The notes under the pieces: generated by a model
What the model was told of the DNA's origin: nothing
Seen by the model: the letters and a program-made list of their open reading frames with translations, nothing else
The model's database searches: none
Shown here: piece by piece, positions 1-5,550 of the stretch
Layout: every line of letters begins with the position of its first letter
How positions within the stretch are numbered: position 1 is the first letter of the stretch
Assembly: GCA_018673255.1 (NCBI GenBank)
Contig: JABHDC010000050.1
Location: forward strand, 1 to 6,071
DNA length: 6,071 nucleotides
Reading direction: 5' to 3'
From: Gemmatimonadota bacterium
Lineage (GTDB): Bacteria > Latescibacterota > UBA2968 > UBA8231
Program-made: the position numbers and the translations under genes

Positions 1-1
1 C

Positions 2-616
2 ATGGCACCGGCAGCACCCGCCCACAACCGGGGCCGGCGCCGAGTGGCAGTGCACCTGTTGCCGCCGGCCGAAGAGCTGCTCGGCTTCATCGGGGCCGTA
101 CAGCCTTCGCTCTCACGCCTTGCGATCCCCACCGTCCTTCCCCTCTCCGATGGCTATCTGCGTGACTTGCAGGTTGCCGCTCAGATCAGTGGCATCGAAT
201 TGATCTCATTGGCCATACCGGATGCCCAGCACGTGCCTGACGGCTTGCGGGAGATGCTCATGGATCAGGTCGAGGCCTTGTGGCTGCCGCCGGATCCACT
301 CCTCATCAATGCCACCACCTTTCGCCTGCTGTGCCAGTTTTCGGAGAGCAACGACATCCCTCTGTATGTTCCGACCCCGGGTCTTGTAGGGGGCGGTGCG
401 ACTGGTTCGATCGCGCCCAGCTATGCCCAGATCGGCGCATCCGTCGCAGCGACGGTCGCCACGCTACTGGCCGGGCGCAAACCACCAACACACGTGTACC
501 CATCGGGCGGAATTCGCACCTGCAATCGGTCGGCAGCGCTGGCTGCTGGTCTGTCGTTGCCAGCCGACATGGGTGGTGGTGCGTGTGATGTGATGGTTGG
601 TGAAGAGAGCCGGTAG
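2..616 (+). CDS. ABC-type substrate-binding protein (ABC_sub_bind family), 3' part
   Basis: About 204 residues of the C-terminal part of a periplasmic substrate-binding protein of the ABC_sub_bind (PF04392-like, TrpX/YtrF-type) family, which carries small ligands to an ABC importer or a sensor. Seen: a segment reading EALWLPPDPLL near residues 92-102, the typical ligand-domain strand; GGGATGSIAPSYAQIG near residues 129-144, matching the family pattern of a small-residue loop followed by 'PsYxxlG'; then AATVATLLAGRKPP and a terminal CNRSAALAAGLSLP block, which corresponds to the usual 'N..tAkaLGl.lP' ending. Family members are about 300 residues with a signal peptide, which is absent here, so the gene most likely begins before the window and the ATG at 2 is an internal Met. 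It ends 15 bases before the sensor kinase and is probably co-transcribed with it. No permease or ATPase gene is visible. Ligand is unknown. Family assignment is fairly sure; transport versus sensing role is inference. Confidence 0.82.
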   Translation: MAPAAPAHNRGRRRVAVHLLPPAEELLGFIGAVQPSLSRLAIPTVLPLSDGYLRDLQVAAQISGIELISLAIPDAQHVPDGLREMLMDQVEALWLPPDPLLINATTFRLLCQFSESNDIPLYVPTPGLVGGGATGSIAPSYAQIGASVAATVATLLAGRKPPTHVYPSGGIRTCNRSAALAAGLSLPADMGGGACDVMVGEESR

Positions 617-631
617 GACGGCCAAATCGCT

Positions 632-2425
632 ATGCGGATCACCGAAAAACTCCTCCTCGTCTTCCTGCCAATTTTCATGCTCTCCATCGTGACGGTGACG
701 TTGCTGAGCCGTCGGGCAGCCGAGCAGGTATTACTAGAGGATGTCGTGCGCAGCACGCGGGCCCTTGGGTTGAGTTTCAGCCAGAGTCCGGGGCTAATCG
801 ATGCATTCTCTCAAGGCGATGAACTGCAGCTTCTGCCTCTGATCCAGCGTATGCAGGCGAGTGTCGGCGCCACGTACGTCCTGGTCCTGTCGCCTGATGG
901 ACGGATCGTTGCGCACACGAATGTCGCACGTACGGGAAGGCTCGACGATGGGACCGCTTCGACAGAGGCCATCGCGTCAGAGCAGCCATCGCACCGCCGC
1001 CTTGTGATGGAGGAGGGTGAGATCCTCGACGTCACAGTCCCCGTGTGGGAGTCGGTGGCGCCCCTGGCCGGCGAGGCATTCCTGTTTCTGGGGGAGACGC
1101 AGCAGGAGCCACGGCGTCGACTGGCAACCTTGCGGCTCGGGTTGCCACTGGATCAAGCGAATGACACGGCCCATCGCATCTCGCGGCAAGTGCTCTGGAT
1201 CGTCACCGCCGTCAATCTTCTCATCCTGGGTGTCAGTCTTTTCTATCTGACCAGCATTCTGCGTCCCGTGCGGCACATGGCCAGAGCGACGGAACGCATC
1301 GCCAATGGTCAGCTGGGTGAAGCGGTGCCCGTTCTGAGTCGTGATGAAATGGGAGATCTGGCGCACAGCTTCAATCGCATGAGTCGTGATCTGGCTCTCA
1401 CAACCGTCTCGGCCGATTTCCTCGACAGTGTCATCGACAGCATGCGCGACGTGCTCATCGTGATGAACAATGACGGCTCGATCCGGCGGGTGAATGGTGC
1501 CACGCTGCGACTGTTGGGTCATGAAGAGGGCGATATGCTCGGTCGACGTGCTGACTACCTGTTTGCGGATGTGGGAGAGTTGTTCTCTCAGGAGGGGCTC
1601 TTCGATCTGGATCGTGGCGAGGGTGTGGTCTCACGAGAGGGCCTGCTGTGCCCGCGGGAAGGCGAGCGTGTCCCGGTCCTGTTGAGCGTGACGACCTTCG
1701 CCGATCACGACGGGAAACTGGCCGGCTACATCGTGACGGCGGCCGATATCACCGAACGTATCAAGGCCGAGCAGGAGACGAACCAGCGTCTGCTGGAGAA
1801 GGAGGTGCTGTTGAAAGAGATCCACCATCGCGTGAAGAACAATCTGCAGATCATCTCCAGCCTCCTGAATCTGCAGTCAGATCAGCAGACCGATCCCCGA
1901 ACGAGGGCGGGCTTCGGCGACAGTCAGAGTCGGGTCCGGGCAATGGCGCTGATTCATGAGCAACTGTATCAGAGTCAGGATCTGGCACGGGTGGACTTCT
2001 ACGACTACGTCAGAAGCCTGACCATGACCCTCTACCAGACCTACAAGAGAGATGACCAGGCCGTGGATCTGCGAATCGAGGCACACCACGTTGACCTTGG
2101 AATCGATCAGGCGATTCCCTGTGGTCTGATCATCAACGAGCTCGTCGCCAATGCCATCAGACATGGCGTTGGAGAACGTGATCGTGGCATCGTCGGCGTA
2201 CGCTTTCAGCTGCAGGATGAGGGAATCCGCCTCGATGTCACCGACGATGGCCCTGGTTTGCCGACCGACTTCGATTTGGCGGGATCCCAAACGCTGGGAA
2301 TTAAGCTGGTGTCCATGCTGACGACCCAGCTGGGGGGACAGATCCGGGTTGAGGAAACCGACACGGGGGCGCACTTCGTCCTGTGTTTCAGGCCATCCGA
2401 GCCGGTGGCCGGCCTCGAATCCTGA
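632..2425 (+). CDS. Membrane sensor histidine kinase (extracytoplasmic sensor-HAMP-PAS-HisKA_2-HATPase)
   Basis: A 597-residue inner-membrane sensor kinase. Order seen: membrane segment 7-25 after a short charged N-terminus; extracytoplasmic domain about 27-186 containing YVLVLSPDGRIVAHTN, a single-Cache (CitA/DcuS-like) pattern; membrane segment 187-207; HAMP about 208-254 with the typical 'RPV' after the membrane and DEMGDLAHSFNRM; PAS about 262-377 ending in ADITERIKAE; a short coiled linker; HisKA_2 H-box KEIHHRVKNNLQ with H399 the expected phospho-histidine; N-box N502/N507 in NELVANAIRHG; G1 box D538-G542 (DDGPG); and a LGIKLV G2 region. All ATP-binding landmarks are present, so it should be active. 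ATG at 632 is chosen because the membrane segment begins just after it; AGGA overlapping the upstream stop codon is the only Shine-Dalgarno-like motif and lies far (13 bases) from it, so translational coupling to the preceding gene is likely. The ligand is unknown; the upstream binding protein is a candidate partner (inference). Confidence 0.93.
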   Translation: MRITEKLLLVFLPIFMLSIVTVTLLSRRAAEQVLLEDVVRSTRALGLSFSQSPGLIDAFSQGDELQLLPLIQRMQASVGATYVLVLSPDGRIVAHTNVARTGRLDDGTASTEAIASEQPSHRRLVMEEGEILDVTVPVWESVAPLAGEAFLFLGETQQEPRRRLATLRLGLPLDQANDTAHRISRQVLWIVTAVNLLILGVSLFYLTSILRPVRHMARATERIANGQLGEAVPVLSRDEMGDLAHSFNRMSRDLALTTVSADFLDSVIDSMRDVLIVMNNDGSIRRVNGATLRLLGHEEGDMLGRRADYLFADVGELFSQEGLFDLDRGEGVVSREGLLCPREGERVPVLLSVTTFADHDGKLAGYIVTAADITERIKAEQETNQRLLEKEVLLKEIHHRVKNNLQIISSLLNLQSDQQTDPRTRAGFGDSQSRVRAMALIHEQLYQSQDLARVDFYDYVRSLTMTLYQTYKRDDQAVDLRIEAHHVDLGIDQAIPCGLIINELVANAIRHGVGERDRGIVGVRFQLQDEGIRLDVTDDGPGLPTDFDLAGSQTLGIKLVSMLTTQLGGQIRVEETDTGAHFVLCFRPSEPVAGLES

Positions 2426-4027
2426 TCAGGCGTCGATGATGGAGCGGGCGGTCTTCAGCAGCTGGTAGGTGTTGAAGGGCTGCATCAAGACGCCGGCGGC
2501 GCCCTTCCAGGCACTGGCCGGGCGTGTCTGTGCCGTCACCACCAGAATCCTGGCGCGCGAATCGATCCGCAGCAGCTGGGTCAGCAGCTCTTCGGCGGGA
2601 GCCCCCGGTTGGGTTAGTCCCAGCACGACCAGATCGATCTGGCCATACTCGTGCCGGAACAATTCCACACCATCGCGCGGATCACGACCCAGGTGGACCT
2701 GGTAACCGTGGCGCTCGAACATCAGATCCAGAACCTTGCGGAAGCGGTCCACGTCGGCAATCACCAGAATGGATTCCTTGCCCCGCAGGGGACGCAGGTC
2801 GAGCGTACCGGTGGTGACGATGCTGTCAGTAACCGGTACGACATCTTCCTCGGCCGGCCCCGGTCGTCCGAGGGGCAGGAAGATGGACATGGTCGTGCCC
2901 TGACCGGCGTCGCTCACGCACTCGATCCATCCACCATGATCACGAGCGATCCCGAAGGCCGCCGCCAGTCCCAGTCCCGCCGGGCCGGCGCTGGATTTGG
3001 TCGTGAAGAAGGGTTCGAAGATCCGCTCCCGTGTGGCATCATCCATGCCGGGCCCATTGTCGATGACGTCGATTCGCAGATAGGCCAGGCTCTGACCCGC
3101 ACCCGGCGGTGCCAGATTCGGTGTCTGGTCGGCACGCTGGGCGGTCGCGCGCAGTTCGATCCGCGCATCCGCGGCGATGGAGCCGCCCTCAGCGGCGCGG
3201 GCAATGGCATCACGGGCATTGGCACACAGATTCACGATGCACTGGCGTAGCTGGTCACGATGCCCGCGTAGTCCCGGCAGGCGATCGGGGACTACGACGT
3301 GAAAGGCGATCTCGCGGGGGAATACCCCGCGGCAGACGTCGGCGACCTCTTTGAGCAGATCGAGGCCATCGATCTTCACATGCGTCGTGTCTTCTTCGCT
3401 CTTGTGGAAGAGCATGAGCTGGCGAATCAGTCGGGCAGCCCGCTCGGCTTCGAAGGTGGCATCGTGCAGGAACGGGCGCAGGTCGTCGCTGGCCGACATA
3501 GAGGCCAGATCCAGATTGCCGATGATGCCCTGGAGCATGAGGTTGAAATGATGGGCCACGCCCGCCGAGAGCTGACCCACGGCCTCCATCTTCTGTGACT
3601 GCCGGACCCGCTCTTCGAGATGGGCCTTCTCGGACTCGGCCCGATGCCGGTAGAGGGCAATCTCGACGGTCGTGTAGAGTTCGCGCTCTTCGAAGGGCTT
3701 GAGCAGATAACCGAAGGTCTGCGTCGTCTTGGCGCGAGCCAGTGTGGTCTCGTCGGAATACGCTGTCAGGTAGACGACGGGAATCTCGTAGGCAGCGCCG
3801 ATGCGTTCAGCGGCATCGACACCATCCATCTCACCCTCGAGCTGGATATCCATGAGCACGAGATCGGGACGAAGGCGTTCGGCGCTGCTGATCGCCTCAG
3901 CTCCGGTCGACACGACGGTGGGTACATCATAACCCATCGCCTCGAGTTTGCTCTGGATATCGAGGCCGACGATCCCCTCGTCCTCGACGACGAGAATGCG
4001 TGCGGGCGCGCTCACGGCAGGATCCAT
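2426..4027 (-). CDS. Hybrid response regulator/histidine kinase with degenerate C-terminal receiver (REC-HisKA-HATPase-pseudoREC)
   Basis: A 533-residue soluble protein with no membrane segment. Receiver 1 (about 9-127) has acidic pocket E15/D16, phospho-acceptor D60 (LVLMDIQLEG), T88 and K110 (LLKPFEERE), so it should be functional. A helical linker leads to a dimerisation/H-box at about 145-172, GQLSAGVAHHFNLML, with H159 as phospho-histidine; the usual next residue is Asp/Glu (HDFN, HEFN) but here it is H160. The HATPase domain (about 258-387) has N266/N270 (NLCANARDA), DNGPGM at 323-328, IFEPFFTTK at 336-344 and GLGL at 351-354 with P-A before it instead of the common G-T. A second receiver fold (about 418-533) has G470 at the phospho-acceptor position (DLVVLGLTQPG) and Q516 in place of the conserved Lys (MQPF), so it cannot be phosphorylated in the normal way. 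It is likely a phosphorelay intermediate acting with the converging sensor kinase; this pairing is inferred from adjacency. No DNA-binding or enzymatic output domain is present. Confidence 0.92.
   Translation of the reverse strand: MDPAVSAPARILVVEDEGIVGLDIQSKLEAMGYDVPTVVSTGAEAISSAERLRPDLVLMDIQLEGEMDGVDAAERIGAAYEIPVVYLTAYSDETTLARAKTTQTFGYLLKPFEERELYTTVEIALYRHRAESEKAHLEERVRQSQKMEAVGQLSAGVAHHFNLMLQGIIGNLDLASMSASDDLRPFLHDATFEAERAARLIRQLMLFHKSEEDTTHVKIDGLDLLKEVADVCRGVFPREIAFHVVVPDRLPGLRGHRDQLRQCIVNLCANARDAIARAAEGGSIAADARIELRATAQRADQTPNLAPPGAGQSLAYLRIDVIDNGPGMDDATRERIFEPFFTTKSSAGPAGLGLAAAFGIARDHGGWIECVSDAGQGTTMSIFLPLGRPGPAEEDVVPVTDSIVTTGTLDLRPLRGKESILVIADVDRFRKVLDLMFERHGYQVHLGRDPRDGVELFRHEYGQIDLVVLGLTQPGAPAEELLTQLLRIDSRARILVVTAQTRPASAWKGAAGVLMQPFNTYQLLKTARSIIDA
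2804..2840. repeat. Inverted repeat inside the hybrid-kinase coding region
   Basis: Perfect 9-base arms CGTACCGGT (2804-2812) and ACCGGTACG (2832-2840). Between them, TGAC (2815-2818) and GTCA (2825-2828) add a second pairing around the loop GATGCT. It falls in the coding sequence for the linker between the HATPase domain and the degenerate receiver (around residues 396-408), where amino-acid constraint is probably weak. It may be chance, an mRNA hairpin, or a scar of domain joining; nothing in the sequence decides this. Confidence 0.5.
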
Positions 4028-4031
4028 CTCC
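4028..4031 (-). promoter_or_regulatory. GGAG directly against the ATG of the hybrid kinase
   Basis: Read on the minus strand, GGAG touches the ATG with no spacer, and an in-frame TAA lies three codons upstream (4034-4036), so the ATG at 4027 is the earliest ATG this frame can use. Zero spacing is poor for a Shine-Dalgarno site. A GTG at codon 5 would sit 12 bases from the GGAG and would still precede the first receiver strand (starting near residue 10), so initiation at that GTG is a real alternative. Confidence 0.4.
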
Positions 4032-4072
4032 GGTTAAGAATGGACCTTCAATCTACCTCGCGAACCTGCTGT

Positions 4073-4110
4073 GCGCCACCATCTTGCGGGCGTGTGAAGG
4101 ACGGTGGCGC
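4073..4110. repeat. Inverted repeat in the divergent intergenic region
   Basis: Perfect 8-base arms GCGCCACC (4073-4080) and GGTGGCGC (4103-4110) separated by 22 bases. It lies 46-83 bases upstream of the hybrid-kinase start, where an operator or a 5' leader hairpin could sit. No poly-T follows on either strand, so it is not an obvious terminator. I do not recognise a regulator-binding consensus in it. Confidence 0.4.
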
Positions 4111-4147
4111 CTGAGGAAGATGCCACTCTTCCGGCACTCTGAGGTGC

Positions 4148-4176
4148 TTGACCTGCCAGGCGTCGACCGTGATACT
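4148..4176 (+). promoter_or_regulatory. Candidate sigma70-type promoter for the zinc dehydrogenase
   Basis: TTGACC (4148-4153) matches the -35 consensus at 5 of 6 positions; after exactly 17 bases comes GATACT (4171-4176), 4 of 6 against TATAAT. A transcript would start near 4183 and carry a leader of roughly 137 bases containing the 4206-4249 stem-loop. Such matches occur by chance in GC-rich DNA less often than in AT-rich DNA, but they still need transcript evidence. I saw no equally good promoter for the minus-strand gene. Confidence 0.45.
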
Positions 4177-4205
4177 GAGCCGTTGAAAACAAGCGTAGAC
4201 CACTT

Positions 4206-4249
4206 TGGTCGCCACAGCTTGCGCCCCGCGCGCAACGGCTGTGCGACCA
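4206..4249 (+). promoter_or_regulatory. Long bulged stem-loop in the leader of the dehydrogenase gene
   Basis: An 18-bp stem: TGGTCG (4206-4211) pairs with CGACCA (4244-4249), CACAGC (4213-4218) with GCTGTG (4238-4243), and TTGCGC (4219-4224) with GCGCAA (4230-4235), closing a 5-base loop CCCGC. The only interruptions are a single C bulge on the left arm and a CG bulge on the right. It ends 70 bases before the dehydrogenase ATG. No T-run follows, so it is not a classic terminator. It could be a leader RNA element, an mRNA stabiliser or a dyad operator. It does not match any riboswitch I know. Confidence 0.6.
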
Positions 4250-4304
4250 GGCACTGACAGCCCGATGATGCGCGGTGGCATGTGCCGCGGCAACTCGATG
4301 GCCC

Positions 4305-4309
4305 GGAGG
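4305..4309 (+). promoter_or_regulatory. Ribosome binding site that sets the dehydrogenase start
   Basis: GGAGG stands 10 bases before the ATG at 4320. The reading frame is open farther upstream, to a GTG at 4275, but those 15 extra residues precede the normal family N-terminus and lack their own Shine-Dalgarno site, so the ATG at 4320 is preferred. Confidence 0.75.
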
Positions 4310-4319
4310 CGAGAGTAAG

Positions 4320-5351
4320 ATGAAAGGTGTGGTGAAGACGGCACGTGGCCATGGCCACGTTGAGTTGCGTGAACTGGAGCTGGCACCCCCGGGCCCGGGG
4401 CAGGTCAGTGTGAAGGTGGAGGCGGCCGGGATCTGTGGCTCGGACCTGCATATCTACCACGACACGATCAACTACAACATCCGCACACCCGTCGTCATGG
4501 GACACGAGTTCTCCGGCACCATCACGGCCCTGGGCGAGGGGGCTGATCGAAATCTGTCGATCGGGGATCGGGTCACCGGTGAACCGAGTATCTACATCTG
4601 CGGCGCATGTGACTACTGTCGCGGTGGCCAATACAACATGTGTCCAGACCGGCAGGTCATGGGCTACTACCACGATGGTTGCTTCGCACCCGTGGTGAAT
4701 GCCACTTTCGTGCACCGACTGCCCGACTCGGTGAGTTTCGAGGCTGGTGCACTGACCGAATTGCTGGCCTGCTGTGTGCATTCCGTCATCGAGCAGGCCG
4801 GCGTCGTTGCCGGCGATGTGGTCGCCGTCATCGGACCGGGACCGGTGGGATTGTTCGCCTCCCTGGTGGCCATGGCCGAAGGGGGGAGCGTGGTGCTGTT
4901 GGGCACCTCAGCCGATGCGGATCGCCTGCGTTTCGCGCGGGAAGAACTCGGCGTGGCTCACACCCTCGACGTACAGACAGAAGATCCAGTCGCCGCCGTG
5001 CAGGCCCTCACCGGAGGGTACGGCGCCGACGTTGTGGTAGAGTGCGCCGGTGTTGCACCAGCGATCAACTCAGCCTTCGACATCGTCCGCAAGCGGGGGC
5101 GCGTGAGCCTGATGGGCTTACCCGGCCGCAAGCTCGAAGTCGACATCGAGAAGATCCCCTACAAGGAACTGCAGGTCTCCGGTGGCATCGGCCAGCGCCG
5201 CAGCGCCTGGGAACGTTCACTGAGACTGATGGCCTCCGGCGCCATCGACGGGGAGAAGCTCATCTCCCACGAGATCGGCCTGGACGAATGGCAGACCGGC
5301 TTCGAAATGATGGAGCGCCAGGAAGGTCTGAAGATCCTCTTGCGCCCCTGA
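4320..5351 (+). CDS. Zinc-dependent medium-chain alcohol/polyol dehydrogenase
   Basis: A 343-residue cytoplasmic oxidoreductase of the zinc MDR superfamily (sorbitol/threonine dehydrogenase-like), oxidising a secondary alcohol or polyol with NAD(P). Full length for the family. The catalytic domain shows C39 in GICGSD and H62-E63 in GHEFSG (catalytic zinc), with E147 as the likely fourth ligand; C94, C97, C100 and C108 form the structural-zinc lobe. The Rossmann motif is GPGPVG at 172-177. The end of the second beta strand reads VVLLGTSADADRL: the acidic residue that usually selects NAD is absent and G195-T196-S197 stand there, so NADP use is possible (inference). The common 'EPL' after the catalytic domain is ELL (147-149). 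The substrate cannot be read from the sequence; a sugar-alcohol, threonine-like or butanediol-type substrate are all possible. The gene appears to stand alone, with its own promoter and leader and a strong hairpin after it. Confidence 0.93.
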   Translation: MKGVVKTARGHGHVELRELELAPPGPGQVSVKVEAAGICGSDLHIYHDTINYNIRTPVVMGHEFSGTITALGEGADRNLSIGDRVTGEPSIYICGACDYCRGGQYNMCPDRQVMGYYHDGCFAPVVNATFVHRLPDSVSFEAGALTELLACCVHSVIEQAGVVAGDVVAVIGPGPVGLFASLVAMAEGGSVVLLGTSADADRLRFAREELGVAHTLDVQTEDPVAAVQALTGGYGADVVVECAGVAPAINSAFDIVRKRGRVSLMGLPGRKLEVDIEKIPYKELQVSGGIGQRRSAWERSLRLMASGAIDGEKLISHEIGLDEWQTGFEMMERQEGLKILLRP

Positions 5352-5381
5352 GTAGAGACGGGGGGGAGATTCCAGAAATGC

Positions 5382-5416
5382 AGGAGGGGTTCCCGATCGT
5401 GTCGGGAACCCCTCTT
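5382..5416 (+). terminator. Strong hairpin behind the dehydrogenase gene
   Basis: AGGGGTTCCCGA (5385-5396) and TCGGGAACCCCT (5402-5413) form a perfect 12-bp stem with loop TCGTG; three more base pairs (one G-T wobble) extend it to 5382-5416. It begins 30 bases after the dehydrogenase stop. The following CTTGCTTG is only moderately T-rich, so it may terminate weakly or protect the 3' end. Being symmetric, it could also act as a backstop for dnaK transcripts arriving on the minus strand. Confidence 0.75.
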
Positions 5417-5426
5417 GCTTGTACAA

Positions 5427-5449
5427 CTGGGTGAAATTTCCCAAGAAAC
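5427..5449 (+). repeat. Intergenic repeat, copy 1
   Basis: A 23-base motif beginning CTGGGTGAAAT and ending CCCAAGAAAC; it agrees with copy 2 (5504-5526) at 22 of 23 positions, differing only at position 12 (T here, C there). It contains the palindrome GAAATTTC. The GAAAC at its end pairs with GTTTC eight bases later (5458-5462), giving a small hairpin followed by AG, which parallels the hairpin after copy 2. Confidence 0.75.
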
Positions 5450-5482
5450 ACCGGGCAGTTTCAGCGTAGACCCGACATGGAG

Positions 5483-5513
5483 TTTCACCCAGCAGCAGTA
5501 CCGCTGGGTGAAA
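5483..5513. repeat. Hairpin formed by an inverted copy of the repeat core
   Basis: TTTCACCCAGC (5483-5493) and GCTGGGTGAAA (5503-5513) make a perfect 11-bp stem with a 9-base loop AGCAGTACC. The right arm is the first part of repeat copy 2; the left arm is an inverted copy of the same core, and can alternatively pair with copy 1 (5427-5436). The loop is almost identical to that of the next hairpin (AGCAGTATC). Confidence 0.75.
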
Positions 5514-5526
5514 TCTCCCAAGAAAC
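5504..5526 (+). repeat. Intergenic repeat, copy 2
   Basis: Second copy of the 23-base motif, 54 bases after the end of copy 1. Its first ten bases form the right arm of the hairpin at 5483-5513 and its last five bases (GAAAC) form the outer end of the dnaK terminator stem. The motif is therefore shared between two adjacent hairpins. Confidence 0.75.
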
Positions 5527-5550
5527 GCGGCAGCAGTATCGCCGCGTTTC
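5522..5550 (-). terminator. Probable dnaK terminator overlapping its stop codon
   Basis: Read on the minus strand, GAAACGCGGC and GCCGCGTTTC form a perfect 10-bp stem with a 9-base loop GATACTGCT, followed by TTGGG. The stem starts at the second base of the dnaK TGA stop. A-rich on the upstream side and TTTCTT on the downstream side, it has the shape of a Rho-independent terminator with a short U-stretch. Confidence 0.65.

Noticed and set aside
2651..3250. 199-codon plus-strand frame inside the hybrid kinase
   Set aside because: The minus strand codes for well-defined HATPase boxes over the same bases; the plus frame shows no family pattern.
4000..4257. Open 85-codon frame on the plus strand covering the divergent intergenic region
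   Set aside because: It starts inside the hybrid kinase on the opposite strand, shows no domain, no good ribosome binding site, and covers the promoter and stem-loop.
4275..4319. Upstream GTG start for the dehydrogenase, adding 15 residues
   Set aside because: GGAGG at 4305-4309 fits the ATG at 4320, and family members begin at the equivalent of that Met.
4053..4781. Open 242-codon frame on the minus strand across the intergenic region and the dehydrogenase start
   Set aside because: It runs antisense through a gene with clear zinc-ligand motifs, has no recognisable domain, and its composition (many His, Arg, Cys, Thr) is that of a shadow frame in GC-rich DNA.
5427..5526. Possible minimal CRISPR array (two 23-base direct repeats)
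   Set aside because: Only two copies, a 54-base interval that itself contains an inverted copy of the repeat, and no cas genes; hairpins and position between convergent genes favour terminator or REP-like elements.
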